DNA of 64,000 nt, from positions 186,001-250,000 of the forward strand of contig NZ_QLLT01000005.1 of NCBI RefSeq assembly GCF_003259315.1. The letters are read 5' to 3'. Position 1 is the stretch's first letter; each line of letters starts with the position of its first letter. Source of the DNA: Kitasatospora sp. SolWspMP-SS2h. Its GTDB lineage: Bacteria > Actinomycetota > Actinomycetes > Streptomycetales > Streptomycetaceae. Of this stretch, positions 46,578-55,992 are shown piece after piece. A program made the position numbers and the translations under genes. A model generated the notes under the pieces. That model ran no database searches. It worked only from the letters and a program-made list of their open reading frames with translations, and had not been told where the DNA came from.

Positions 46578-48740
46578 CTACACCGCTCCGCCCGGCGGGG
46601 TGCGCCTGTCGGCGTGTCCCGCCGGCACCGGGGCCAGCGGGGCGAGGGTGGCGGCGATGCCGGCGGTGCCGGGGGCGGCGGCCAGGTCGTCCAGGGTGCG
46701 GGGGGTGCCGGTGGCGTCGGCGACCGGCAGGCGCCAGTTGGGGTACTGGTCCCAGGTGCCGGGGAGGTTCTGCGGGCGGGGGTCGCCGACGGTGTCGGGG
46801 AGCCAGACGCCGACCAGCTTGGCGGGGGTGGCCAGCAGGTAGGCGTAGAGCGCCTCGGGGGTGGGCGGCTCGCCCTCGGCGAGCAGCCCGATCCGGACCA
46901 GTTCGCGCTGCCAGTCGGCGAGTTCGGCGGCGGCCGCCTCCTGCTCCTCGGCCAGCGGCCGGGCCAGCAGGCCCAGGTGGTGGCGGAGGCCGACGTGCTC
47001 GCCGCTGAGCCGGGCGGCAGTGGAGGGCAGGTCGTGGGTGGTGAGGGTGGCCAGGCAGCCGGGGCGCCAGCGCTCGGGGGGCAGCACCGCGCCGCCGGCC
47101 CGCCAGTCGCGTTCGAACCAGAGCACCGAGGTGCCCAGCACGCCGTGCTCGGCGAGGCGTTCGCGCACGCCGGGCTCGACGGTGCCGAGGTCCTCGCCGA
47201 TGACGGCCGTCCCGGCCCGGTGCGCCTCCAGGGCGAGGACGGCGAGCATCGCCTCCGCGTCGTAGCGGACGTAGGTGCCCTCGGTGGGGCGGGCCCCCTC
47301 GGGGACCCACCAGAGCCGGAACAGGCCCATCACGTGGTCGATCCGGATCGCCCCGGCGTGCCGGGCGGAGGCCCGGATGAGTTCGGCGAACGGGGCGTAC
47401 CCGGCCTCGGCCAGCGCGTCGGGCCGCCAGGGCGGCAGGCCCCAGTCCTGGCCGTGGGCGTTGAAGGCGTCCGGCGGGGCGCCGGTGGAGATCCCGGCGG
47501 CCAGCACGTCCTGGAGCACCCAGGCGTCGGCGCCGTCGGGGTGGACGCCGACCGCGAGGTCGTGGATCAGGCCGAGCGGCATGCCCGCGTCGGTCGCGGC
47601 GCGCTGGGCGGCGTGCAGCTGCTCGTCGACCAGCCAGGCCAGCCAGCGGTGGAACTCCACCCGGTCCTTCAACTCGGCCCGGGCGGCGGCCACCTGCGGG
47701 TTGGCGGGGTGGCGCAGGCCCTTGGGCCAGGCGTGCCAGCCGGCGCCGTGCACCTCGGCCAGCGCGTTCCAGAGCGCGTGGCGCTCCAGCCACTCGCCCT
47801 CGCGCCGGACGAACGCCCGGTACGCGGCCTCCCGGCCGACGCCGCGCGGCACGGTGTGCAGCAGCTCCAGGGCCCGGCGCTTGAGCGACCACACCGCGTC
47901 GCGGTCGATCAGGGCGTCGTGCTCCAGCACCTCCTCGCGCAGCAGCCGGGCCCGGCGGGCCAGGTCGGGGGCCTCCTCGTGCCGGGTGTACTCGGGGAGC
48001 GCCTCGATCCGCAGGTGCACCGGGTCGGCGAAGCGGCGCGAGGAGGGGCGGTAGGGGGACGGGTCGGAGGGGGTGCCGGGCATGCCCGCGTGCAGCGGGT
48101 TGATCTGGAGGAAGCCCGCGCCGAGTTCGGCGCCCGCCCACCGGGCGAGTTCGGCCAGGTCGGCCAGGTCGCCCATGCCCCAGGACTGTTCGCTCAGCAC
48201 CGAGTAGAGCTGGGCCAGGAAGCCCCAGCTGCGCCCGGTGGGCTCGGGGATCCGCGGCGGGGCGGCCAGCAGGGCGGCCCGGGCGGTGCGCCCGTCCGCC
48301 CGGACGGTCAGCAGGTGGCGGCCGGGCGGCAGGTCGGCGGGCAGCGGGTGCGGCTGGCCGCCGGTCGACTCCCGGATCTCGCCGCCCCGTTCGAGCTCGA
48401 TCCGGACCTCCGCCCCGGCCGGCAGGTCGAGCACGGTGCGGCGGCCCTGCCAGGCGACCACGGTGGGCGGCAGCAGCCGGGCGGCGCGCTGCGCGCGGTG
48501 CCGCTCCAGGGCCGCGGCGGCCAGCTCCGGCGTCCCGGCGTCGACCCCGAGCGCGGCCAGCACGGCGGTCAACGTCCGCGCGCCGACCTGCACCGGGCCG
48601 GAGCCGGTGTCGTAGCCGGTGTCCACCCCGTGGGCGTGCGCGAGCGCCGTCAACTCCGGTGGGGCGGGCGGGTTGTCCGCCGCCGGTACCTGCTCGGATC
48701 CCGCCTGCTCGCGGTCAAGGTATGCGGCCACCCAGCGCAC
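46578..48740 (-). CDS. malQ: 4-alpha-glucanotransferase (amylomaltase, GH77)
   Basis: A cytoplasmic enzyme that rearranges alpha-1,4-glucans in maltodextrin or glycogen metabolism; 720 aa including an N-terminal domain of about 150 residues usual in actinobacteria. Key GH77 motifs are 'WGMGDLADLAELA' and 'PSPYRPSSRRFADPVHL'. The nucleophile Asp lies in 'AIRIDHVMGLFRLWWVP', the acid/base Glu in 'VIGEDLGTVEPGV', and the third Asp in 'TTHDLPSTAARL'. The start is GTG at 48738-48740. The adjacent genes give no pathway link. Confidence 0.94.
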   Translation of the reverse strand: MRWVAAYLDREQAGSEQVPAADNPPAPPELTALAHAHGVDTGYDTGSGPVQVGARTLTAVLAALGVDAGTPELAAAALERHRAQRAARLLPPTVVAWQGRRTVLDLPAGAEVRIELERGGEIRESTGGQPHPLPADLPPGRHLLTVRADGRTARAALLAAPPRIPEPTGRSWGFLAQLYSVLSEQSWGMGDLADLAELARWAGAELGAGFLQINPLHAGMPGTPSDPSPYRPSSRRFADPVHLRIEALPEYTRHEEAPDLARRARLLREEVLEHDALIDRDAVWSLKRRALELLHTVPRGVGREAAYRAFVRREGEWLERHALWNALAEVHGAGWHAWPKGLRHPANPQVAAARAELKDRVEFHRWLAWLVDEQLHAAQRAATDAGMPLGLIHDLAVGVHPDGADAWVLQDVLAAGISTGAPPDAFNAHGQDWGLPPWRPDALAEAGYAPFAELIRASARHAGAIRIDHVMGLFRLWWVPEGARPTEGTYVRYDAEAMLAVLALEAHRAGTAVIGEDLGTVEPGVRERLAEHGVLGTSVLWFERDWRAGGAVLPPERWRPGCLATLTTHDLPSTAARLSGEHVGLRHHLGLLARPLAEEQEAAAAELADWQRELVRIGLLAEGEPPTPEALYAYLLATPAKLVGVWLPDTVGDPRPQNLPGTWDQYPNWRLPVADATGTPRTLDDLAAAPGTAGIAATLAPLAPVPAGHADRRTPPGGAV

Positions 48741-48906
48741 TCCGTCCTCGGGGCTCCCGAATCGTCGACAGCCACAGTCCTACCCGCGCCGCCGCCCGGC
48801 GACCCCGACCGACACGGCCCGCGCGCCGCACCGGTCGGGTGAACGTCCCCGCGCGCGGTTGCCGGTCCGCCGCCGGCCCCGTCTCCGGCCCGCCGCCGGC
48901 CCGCCG

Positions 48907-48969
48907 CCGGCCCGGGCCCGTCCGGTGCCGGCCCGGGCCCGTCCGGTGCCGACCCGGGCCCGTCCGGCG
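48907..48969. repeat. Three tandem 21-bp GC-rich repeats
   Basis: The 21-bp unit begins CCGGCCCGGGCCCGTCCGGT. Copies lie at 48907-48927, 48928-48948 and 48949-48969; the first two are identical and the third differs by two bases. The repeat lies in the 389-bp divergent gap between malQ and the GH84-like gene, where no gene is seen. Confidence 0.85.
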
Positions 48970-48981
48970 TCGGACACCCCG

Positions 48982-49003
48982 CCGATAACGTCCGATAACG
49001 GAC
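48982..49003. promoter_or_regulatory. Repeated CCGATAACG motif, possible regulator site
   Basis: CCGATAACG occurs at 48982-48990 and 48992-49000, and the second copy lies in the inverted repeat GTCCG-ATAA-CGGAC (48990-49003). It stands in the divergent malQ/GH84 promoter region. Confidence 0.4.
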
Positions 49004-49129
49004 ATAGCCGCCAGGAGCGTTGACAGGGACGCGGGGAGCTGGTGGGGTGGGCGGGCCGGACGGCAGCGGGGGGCTGGGGCCGGGGCGGCGGGGGCCGGTG
49101 AGCTGGGCGTTTCGGGCGAGGAGGCTCCG

Positions 49130-52100
49130 GTGCAGGCGCGGGTTTCGGTGGCGGCCGGGCGGCGGCTGCGGCAGCGGTTGGAACAGAGCGCGGCGCTGCG
49201 CGAGGTGCTGTACCACCCGGCGGCGCTGGCGGCCCGCCGGACGGCGGCGCGGACCGCCCGCCAGCTGGCGCCGCGGGCCGCGGACCGGTTCATCGCGGAC
49301 GTCAAGGGCACCGCGCCGCTGCTGGCCTCGGTGCGGGCCGAGCGCCGCACCGGCCGGCGCGGCAGCACGCTGCGGATCGCGGCGACGCTCTCGGCGGCCG
49401 CGGTGGTCGGCGGACTGCTGCTCCCGGCTCCGGGCTTCGCCGCCGAGGCGGGCCTGCGGACCGGACCGGGCACCGCCGCGCCGGACGTCGCCGAGCCGGC
49501 CGCGCCGGTCGCGGAGGCCCCGCTGCCGCTGGGCTCGCTGACCGACCCCCAGGTGTTCCCGCGCCCGCAGGAGCTGCACGCCGGCGGCGGCCCGGTGGCG
49601 GTGCCCCGGCAGGTGCTGCTGGTGCTGGCCGACGCCGCGGACGGCCCGGCGGTGGACGCGGTGCGCGCGCTGCTGGCCCGGGCCGGCGCGACCGAGGTGC
49701 TGAGCGTGCCGCAGGCCCCGGCGCAGCCCGCCCCCGGCACGCTGGTGGTGTACGTGGGCGGCCCGTACGAGGGCGCGGGCGGGACGACCGACCGGGTGCT
49801 GCGGCAGCTCGCGGTGGCGAACGGGCTCAAGGACACCGAGGTGCCGCAGCTGACCGGCCTGCCCTCGGGCGGCTACCTGCTGGCGTCCGGCCGGCTGGCG
49901 ACCCCGGGCGGCTCGTACGGCGCGGTGGTGCTGGCGGGCATCGACGGCGCGGGCACCTACTACGCGGCGCAGAGCCTGGCCCAGCTGCTCTCCCCGGTCG
50001 CCCCGGGCCAGGGGCAGGGCGGCGAGGGCGACCGGGGCTTCCCGGGCGTGCTGGTGCGGGACTGGCCGACCGGCGCGGCGGCGCGCGGCACCGCGGAGTC
50101 GTTCTACGGGGCGCCGTGGAGCGCCGCGCAGCGGCTGGCGGTGGTGGACTTCCTGGGCCGCACCAAGCAGAACTACTTCCTGTACGCGCCGGGCGGCGAC
50201 CCGTACCGGACGCAGCGCTGGCGGGAGCCGTACCCGGCCGAACAGGCCGCCGAGCTGGCCGAGTTGACCGCCCGGGCGCGGGCCGCGCACGTGACGGTGG
50301 CGTACTCGGTCGCCCCGGGGCAGTCGTTCTGCTTCTCCTCCGGCAAGGACGTCGACGCGCTGGTCGCCAAGCTCGACGGGCTGCGGCGGCTGGGCGTGCG
50401 GGCCTTCCAGCTGGACTTCCTGGACGTCTCCTACGACGAGTGGCACTGCGGCGCGGACCGGCGGAAGTTCGGCACCGGGCCGGTGGCCGCCGCCCGGGCG
50501 CAGAGCGGCCTGATCGCGGCGGTGCAGGAGCGGCTGGTGGCCGGGCACCGGGAGCTGGCGCCGCTGTCGGTGGTGCCGACCGAGTACCTGAAGCAGGGGT
50601 CGACCCCGTACCGGGCGGCGCTGGCGGCCGGGCTGCCCGGCGCGGTGCAGGTGGTCTGGAGCGGCGGGTCGGCGATCCCGAAGCAGGTGACGGAGGAGCA
50701 GATCGAGTCCACGGCCGGGCTGTTCGGGCGCCAGTTGGTGACGATGGACAACTACCCGGTGAACGACTCGGCGCCGGACCGGCTGTTCCTGGGCGGCTAC
50801 GACGGGCGCGACCCCGAGGTGGCGCGGCGCTCGGCGGTGCTGCTGACCTCGGCGATGAGCCAGCCGGTGGCCTCCCGCATCCCGCTGGCGACCGCCGCCG
50901 ACTTCGGCTGGCAGCCGGACGGCTACCGCCCGGACCGCTCGCTGGCCGGGGCGCTGCGGCTGCTGACGGCCGGCCCGGCGCAGCGGGCCGCGGCGGCGGC
51001 GCTGGCCGGCAACAGCGCCTCCTCGCCGCTGGGCGGCCAGGAGTCGGCGTACCTGGCGCCGCTGGCGGAGCGGTTCTGGGCGGCGGCCGAGCCCGCCTCG
51101 GGCGCGCCGGCCGACCCGGCGCAGCTCCAGCAGGCGGCGCAGCCGCTGCGCGAGGCGTTCACCGTGATGGCGGACGCGCCGCGGACCCTGGCGGGCGACC
51201 CGCTGGCGGCGGACGCGGCGCCGTGGCTGGCCCGGCTGTCCGCGTACGGCGCGGCGGGCCGGGCGGCGGTGGACATGCTGCTGGCGCAGCACGGCGGCGA
51301 CGGCGCGGCGGCCTGGCAGGCCCGGCTGGAGCTGGGCCGGCAGCGCGGGGTGCTGGAGCAGAACCCGGTGACGGTCGGCAAGGGCGTGCTGGACGCGTTC
51401 CTGGACCGGGCGGCGAAGTCCGCGGACACCTGGTCGGGCATCACCGCGGGGGCGTCGCCGACCACCACCCTGGGCACCGCGCACGACCACGGCCCGGCGC
51501 TGATGGCGGACGGCTCCGGGCAGACCTTCTACTGGTCGTCCGCGCCGCCGCAGGTCGGCGACAGCTTCGGCCTGGACCTGGGCACCCCGAAGCCGCTCGG
51601 CTCGGTGACGGTGCTGATGGGCTCCTGGGGCGACGACCCGGACGCGGCCCCGGCGGCGGACGACTACCTGCGCGACGGGGTGCTGGAGTACTGGAGCGGC
51701 TCGGGCGGCTGGCAGCGGCTGGCCACCGTGCACGGGCAGCGGACGGTCAGCGCGACCGCCCCGCCGGGCGCGGTCGCCAAGGCGGTCCGGCTGCGGGCCA
51801 CCGCCGGGCAGCAGACCGCCGTCGCGGTGCGGGAGTTCACCACCGCCGCGCCGGACGCGGTGGACGCCTCGGTGTCCGGCCCGCCGGCCGCGCCGGGCTC
51901 CTCGCCGCAGGCGGTGCTCTCCGGCGACCCGGACTCGGCGTTCCGGGCGGCCGCGCCGCCCGCCGCGGGCGACGCCCCGCTGACGGTGGAGCTGGGCTCG
52001 GCCCGGCCGCTGGACCGGCTGACCGTGCTGACCGACCCGACGGTGCGGGCCGAGGCGACCGCGCAGGTGCGCCGCCCGGACGGCAGCTGGGCGGACCTGG

Positions 52101-52957
52101 GCCCGGTCCGGCCCGGCTACAACGAGCTGAAGGCCGACGGCGGGCCGGTGGAGGCGCTGCGGCTGGTGTGGCGGCCGGGCGGCGAGGCCCCGGTGGTCAA
52201 CCAGGTGATCCCGTGGTGGGCGGACGCGCCGGCGGCCCGGCTGACGCTGGCCGAGCCGGCCCTGGACGTGGTGGCGGGCGCCGCCGCCCCGGCCCGGGCC
52301 CGGGCCACCGTGGAGTCCGGCCGGCCGGACCCGCTGACCGGCACCCTGACCGCCGAGGTCCCGGCCGTGGCCAAGGGCCTCACGGTGGCCCCGGCCCCGG
52401 CGGTGACGGTGCCGCGCGGCGGCCAGGTGGGCGCGCCGCTGCTGGTCACCGCCGCCGCGGACACCCCGTCGGGCAGCTACCGGGTGCCGGTGGTGTTCAC
52501 CGCGGGCCCGCTGGCCGTCCGCCAGGAGCTGCTGGTGCACGTCGTCCCGCCGACCGGCGGGCCGGACCTGGCGCGGTCGGCGACGGCCTCCTCCTCGGGC
52601 GACGACAGCGCGAAGACCCCGGCGGCGGCGGTCGCCGACGGCGACCCGGGGACCTCCTGGAGCTCCCCCGCCGAGGACGGCGCCTGGGTGCAGCTGCGGC
52701 TGCCGCAGCCGGTCCGGCTGGGTTCGGCGGTGCTGCACTGGGGCGCGGCGTACGCCTCCGCGTACCGGCTGGAGACCTCGGCCGACGGCGTGGTGTGGAC
52801 CACCGTCGCGGAGGTGGGCAACGGGCAGGGCGGCACCGAGACGGTCCGCTTCGACGCGCCGGGCGCGCGCTACCTGCGGGTGCAGGGCGCGGGCCGGGCC
52901 ACCCGCTACGGGTACGCGCTGTCCGGGGTGGAGCTGTACGGCGTCCAGGCGCCGTAG
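49130..52957 (+). CDS. GH84-like beta-N-acetylglucosaminidase-type secreted protein, catalytic motif altered
   Basis: A 1275-aa multidomain protein. Residues 1-78 are basic and helical, then a signal-like hydrophobic segment (about 82-100, 'AATLSAAAVVGGLLLP'). A GH20/84 N-terminal domain follows ('VFPRPQELHAGGGPVAVP'), then a GH84-like barrel. The expected catalytic 'FDD' reads 'FQLDFLDVSYDEWHC' near residue 430, so the first of the two adjacent Asp is Leu. A late NEW3-like region ('PRGGQVGAPLLVT') and a C-terminal F5/8-type carbohydrate-binding module (about 1140-1275) complete it. It is probably a cell-surface amino-sugar-binding or cleaving protein. The GTG has GAGGAGG upstream. Confidence 0.8.
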   Translation: MQARVSVAAGRRLRQRLEQSAALREVLYHPAALAARRTAARTARQLAPRAADRFIADVKGTAPLLASVRAERRTGRRGSTLRIAATLSAAAVVGGLLLPAPGFAAEAGLRTGPGTAAPDVAEPAAPVAEAPLPLGSLTDPQVFPRPQELHAGGGPVAVPRQVLLVLADAADGPAVDAVRALLARAGATEVLSVPQAPAQPAPGTLVVYVGGPYEGAGGTTDRVLRQLAVANGLKDTEVPQLTGLPSGGYLLASGRLATPGGSYGAVVLAGIDGAGTYYAAQSLAQLLSPVAPGQGQGGEGDRGFPGVLVRDWPTGAAARGTAESFYGAPWSAAQRLAVVDFLGRTKQNYFLYAPGGDPYRTQRWREPYPAEQAAELAELTARARAAHVTVAYSVAPGQSFCFSSGKDVDALVAKLDGLRRLGVRAFQLDFLDVSYDEWHCGADRRKFGTGPVAAARAQSGLIAAVQERLVAGHRELAPLSVVPTEYLKQGSTPYRAALAAGLPGAVQVVWSGGSAIPKQVTEEQIESTAGLFGRQLVTMDNYPVNDSAPDRLFLGGYDGRDPEVARRSAVLLTSAMSQPVASRIPLATAADFGWQPDGYRPDRSLAGALRLLTAGPAQRAAAAALAGNSASSPLGGQESAYLAPLAERFWAAAEPASGAPADPAQLQQAAQPLREAFTVMADAPRTLAGDPLAADAAPWLARLSAYGAAGRAAVDMLLAQHGGDGAAAWQARLELGRQRGVLEQNPVTVGKGVLDAFLDRAAKSADTWSGITAGASPTTTLGTAHDHGPALMADGSGQTFYWSSAPPQVGDSFGLDLGTPKPLGSVTVLMGSWGDDPDAAPAADDYLRDGVLEYWSGSGGWQRLATVHGQRTVSATAPPGAVAKAVRLRATAGQQTAVAVREFTTAAPDAVDASVSGPPAAPGSSPQAVLSGDPDSAFRAAAPPAAGDAPLTVELGSARPLDRLTVLTDPTVRAEATAQVRRPDGSWADLGPVRPGYNELKADGGPVEALRLVWRPGGEAPVVNQVIPWWADAPAARLTLAEPALDVVAGAAAPARARATVESGRPDPLTGTLTAEVPAVAKGLTVAPAPAVTVPRGGQVGAPLLVTAAADTPSGSYRVPVVFTAGPLAVRQELLVHVVPPTGGPDLARSATASSSGDDSAKTPAAAVADGDPGTSWSSPAEDGAWVQLRLPQPVRLGSAVLHWGAAYASAYRLETSADGVVWTTVAEVGNGQGGTETVRFDAPGARYLRVQGAGRATRYGYALSGVELYGVQAP

Positions 52958-53102
52958 AGCGGCACGGCGAACGGACGAGTGCCGTGGAGCGGTGCGGCGG
53001 GCGGGCGCCGTGGCACGCGGCGGGCCGCCGACGCTCCCGTCGCGGGGGCGCCGGCGGCCCATGAGGCGTACCGGTTGTCGTGTCGGGCAGGCCCTTGTCT
53101 GT

Positions 53103-53714
53103 TCAGGCGGAGAGCGGAGCGTGCTGCTCGCCGCGGCGGATCGGACGGGTGCGGACGGGGGCGGGCAGGACCGTCTCCGGATGGTCGTGGTGCTCGAAGT
53201 CCCGGAACTGGTCGAGGCCGCCGTACGGCTCCAGGTAGGGCCGCCAGCGCGGGTCCCTGATCCCGGTGCCGATGACCCGCCAGGCCAGGCCGCTGGGCGC
53301 GGCCGGGGGGCGCTTCATCCGCCAGCCGAGGTCGGCGAGGTGCCGGTCGGCCTTGGTGTGGTTGCAGCGGCGGCAGGCCGCCACCACGTTGTCCCACCGG
53401 TGCTGGCCGCCCCGGCTGCGCGGGATGACGTGGTCGACACTGGTGGCGGCGGCCCCGCAGTACACGCACCGACCGTGGTCGCGGGCGAACAGCGCCCGCC
53501 TGGTCAGCGGTACGGGGCCGCGGTAGGGGACCCGCACGAAACGGGTCAGTTTGACGACGGACGGCGCCTGGACGGCACCGGTGGCGCTGTGCAGAGTGGT
53601 GCCCGCATCCTCCAGGGCGATCGCCTTGTGGTTGAGGACGAGGATGAGAGCGCGTCGCATCGAGACGACACCGAGTGGCTCGTACGACGCGTTGAGGACA
53701 AGGACATGCGGCAC
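53103..53714 (-). CDS. HNH endonuclease
   Basis: A 203-aa HNH-fold protein. The core has 'ARDHGRCVYCGAAATSVDHV' (zinc Cys pair and the first catalytic His), 'PRSRGGQHRWDNVVAACRR' (Asn) and 'CNHTKADR' (second Cys pair with His). The N-terminal segment 'VLVLNASYEPLGVVSMRRAL' is typical of a widespread, chromosomal actinobacterial HNH family of uncertain role; it need not belong to a restriction system. The GTG start has AAGGAGG upstream. No methylase or phage gene is adjacent. Confidence 0.88.
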   Translation of the reverse strand: MPHVLVLNASYEPLGVVSMRRALILVLNHKAIALEDAGTTLHSATGAVQAPSVVKLTRFVRVPYRGPVPLTRRALFARDHGRCVYCGAAATSVDHVIPRSRGGQHRWDNVVAACRRCNHTKADRHLADLGWRMKRPPAAPSGLAWRVIGTGIRDPRWRPYLEPYGGLDQFRDFEHHDHPETVLPAPVRTRPIRRGEQHAPLSA

Positions 53715-53812
53715 GGGGCCTCCTTGGACGCCTGCGGCGCGTGGCTCGCGCCGAGTCGAGCGGGTGACCGCGGCCCTCGCGGGACGTGATCTCCCTCAGT
53801 GTCGCCTTACGT

Positions 53813-53824
53813 CGTCGTACGACG
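53813..53824. promoter_or_regulatory. 12-bp perfect palindrome in the HNH/mscS divergent region
   Basis: CGTCGTACGACG at 53813-53824 lies about 100 bp upstream of the HNH start in the 299-bp gap (53715-54013), which otherwise shows no gene. It could be an operator. Confidence 0.35.
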
Positions 53825-54013
53825 CCACCATTTCTCCGTGAACGGGCCGCGCGCGTGCGGTGAGCCCCCGCGCGTTCCGCCATAGCCGGTATGCCCAGCT
53901 CGCGGCCCTCCTGCACGTACCGTGCGGGTGGTGCTGCGGTGCGTGTCCGGAACCGTTCGCAGGCCGTCCGAGCGGGTGAACGGGGCCCGGAACGGGCTCG
54001 CTACAGTGGGGCG

Positions 54014-55087
54014 ATGCTCGCCGATTCCGCTGCCGACCGCACCAGCACGCCCGCGTTCACGCTGCCCACCAGCACGGCCGGTGTGACCGACACCACCCGG
54101 CAGGCGGCCGGCTGGCTGGACGACAACTGGCAGGGCTGGGTCGTCTCCGGGCTGCGGATCGTGCTGATCCTCGGGCTGGCCCTGGTGCTGCGGGCGGTGG
54201 TCCGCAAGGTGATCGAGAAACTGGTCACCCGGATGGGCCGCCCCGCGGAGGCCGACGGCGACCACGGGATGCTCGGCGGGCTGCTGGCCAACACCGGCGT
54301 GGTCAACACCGAGCGGCGCCAGCAGCGCTCCGAGGCGATCGGCTCGGTGCTGCGCTCGGTGGCCTCGTTCGGCATCCTCGGCACCGCCTCGCTGATGGCG
54401 CTGTCGGTGCTGGGCGTCGACCTGGCCCCGCTGCTGGCCTCCGCGGGCGTGGCGGGCGTGGCGATCGGCTTCGGCGCCCGCAACCTGGTCACCGACTTCC
54501 TCTCCGGCGTCTTCATGATCATGGAGGACCAGTACGGCGTCGGCGACGAGATCGACACCGGCATCGCCACCGGCACCGTCCTGGAGGTCGGCCTGCGGGT
54601 CACCAAGCTGCGCGGCTCGGCGGGTGAGATCTGGTACATCCGCAACGGCGAGGTCAAGCGGATCGCCAACATGAGCCAGGGCTGGGGCACCGCCACCGTC
54701 GACGTGCAGGTCGGCTACAAGGAGGACCTGGAGCAGGTCGAGGCGCTGATCACCGAGACCGCCGAGCAGTTCGCCAAGGAGAGCCCGTACGACGAGCTGG
54801 TCTGGGGCCGGGTCAAGGTGCTGGGCGTGGAGTCGGTAGCCGTGGACTCGGTGCAGCTGCGGGTCGAGGCCCGCTGCACCCCCGGCAAGTCCGCGCAGGT
54901 CGCCCGGGCGCTGCGGCTGCGGCTCAAGGCCGCCTTCGACCTGGCGGGCGTCAAGCTCCGGGAGGAGGCCGCCGCCACCGTTCCGGCCCAGGCCGTCGCC
55001 GCCCCCGAGATCCTGCCGCCGTCCGCGCTCGCCGACCCCAACTCGGCCCGCTCGCTGGCGGCCAAGCCGATACCGACGCAGAACTGA
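54014..55087 (+). CDS. MscS-type mechanosensitive channel
   Basis: A 357-aa small-conductance mechanosensitive channel protein. Hydrophobic helices include 'GLRIVLILGLALVLRAVV' and 'FGILGTASLMALSVLGV'. The pore helix 'ASAGVAGVAIGFGARNLVTD' has the Gly/Ala pattern of MscS TM3 and is followed by the beta domain 'FMIMEDQYGVGDEIDTG'. The cytoplasmic vestibule domain occupies the rest. It would release solutes on hypo-osmotic shock. The ATG at 54014 leaves a normal N-terminus; a frame extension to 53891 is unlikely. Confidence 0.92.
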   Translation: MLADSAADRTSTPAFTLPTSTAGVTDTTRQAAGWLDDNWQGWVVSGLRIVLILGLALVLRAVVRKVIEKLVTRMGRPAEADGDHGMLGGLLANTGVVNTERRQQRSEAIGSVLRSVASFGILGTASLMALSVLGVDLAPLLASAGVAGVAIGFGARNLVTDFLSGVFMIMEDQYGVGDEIDTGIATGTVLEVGLRVTKLRGSAGEIWYIRNGEVKRIANMSQGWGTATVDVQVGYKEDLEQVEALITETAEQFAKESPYDELVWGRVKVLGVESVAVDSVQLRVEARCTPGKSAQVARALRLRLKAAFDLAGVKLREEAAATVPAQAVAAPEILPPSALADPNSARSLAAKPIPTQN

Positions 55088-55112
55088 CCCGGCGGCCGCC
55101 CCCGGCGGGCCG

Positions 55113-55979
55113 TCAGGAGACCGGGCCCCCGGCCGGGCCCCCGGTCGAGCTCCCGGTCGCCGTCCGGAGCAGGGCGGCCAGGGCGCGGGAGCGGCTGTCG
55201 GGGGGCCAGGCGAGGAGGGTGGTGACCTGCGGGGCGTCCGGGACGGGGCGGACGGCGACGTCGTCGCGGAGCTGGCTGCGGGCGGAGTCGGGCAGGACGG
55301 CGTAGGTCCGGCCGAGGGCGATCAGCTGGTAGAGCTGGGCGTGGTCGCGGATCGCCGGGCCGGGGCCGTCGCGGTGGGTGCCGTCGGAGCGCGGGTAGCG
55401 CGGGGCGGGCAGGTCCGTCAGCTCGGCCAGGTCGGCGAGGCGCAGTTCGCGGCGGGCGGTCAGCGGGTGCCCGGCGGGCAGCAGGGCGACCTGGCCCTCG
55501 GTGCGCAGCTCCTCGGTGTCCAGGCCGGCGGCGGAGTCGAACGGCAGGTGCAGCAGCGCCACGTCCGCCTCGCCGCGCCGCAGCAGCGGCCCCTGCTCGC
55601 CGTACTGGCACAGCCGGACGTCCACCGGCACCGCGTCGGGCTCGGCGGCGTAGGCGGCCAGCAGCTTGGCCAGCAGTTCGGTGGACGCGCCCGCCTTGGC
55701 CACCAGCACCAGGCCCGGCTGCCCGGCCCGGCGGGTGCGGGCCTCGGCCGCGGCGACCGCGTCCAGCACGGTGCGGCCCTCGCGCAGCAGCACCCGGCCC
55801 GCGTCGGTCAGCGCCACGCCGTGGCTGTCGCGGGTCAGCAGGACGGTGCCGAGCCTGCGCTCCAGCCGGGCGACGGCCCGTGACAGCGGGGGCTGGGCCA
55901 TGCCGAGCCGCTGGGCCGCCCGCCCGAAGTGCAACTCCTCGGCGACGGCGACGAAGTACCGCAGTTCCCGGGTCTCCAT
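55113..55979 (-). CDS. LysR-family transcriptional regulator
   Basis: A 288-aa regulator. The N-terminal winged helix is 'ELRYFVAVAEELHFGRAAQR' followed by 'GMAQPPLSRAVARLERRLG', which is canonical. The C-terminal effector domain begins near residue 90 ('LVLVAKAGASTELLAKLLAA'). It is divergent from a short-chain dehydrogenase gene, the classic arrangement for LysR control of the neighbour, with a perfect palindrome bearing a T-N11-A box between them. Confidence 0.94.
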   Translation of the reverse strand: METRELRYFVAVAEELHFGRAAQRLGMAQPPLSRAVARLERRLGTVLLTRDSHGVALTDAGRVLLREGRTVLDAVAAAEARTRRAGQPGLVLVAKAGASTELLAKLLAAYAAEPDAVPVDVRLCQYGEQGPLLRRGEADVALLHLPFDSAAGLDTEELRTEGQVALLPAGHPLTARRELRLADLAELTDLPAPRYPRSDGTHRDGPGPAIRDHAQLYQLIALGRTYAVLPDSARSQLRDDVAVRPVPDAPQVTTLLAWPPDSRSRALAALLRTATGSSTGGPAGGPVS

Positions 55980-55992
55980 CCGTCCAGCCTAC

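Noticed and set aside
48907..48969. CRISPR-like array
   Set aside because: The 21-bp units are directly tandem with no spacers, and there are no cas genes.
48650..53062. 1470-codon minus-strand open frame opposite the GH84-like gene
   Set aside because: Arg/Gly/Pro-rich low-complexity translation that also crosses the malQ start and the tandem repeats. The plus-strand frame has clear domains.
53103..53714. HNH protein as part of a restriction or phage-defence system
   Set aside because: No methylase, helicase or phage gene is adjacent; this HNH family is a common chromosomal one.
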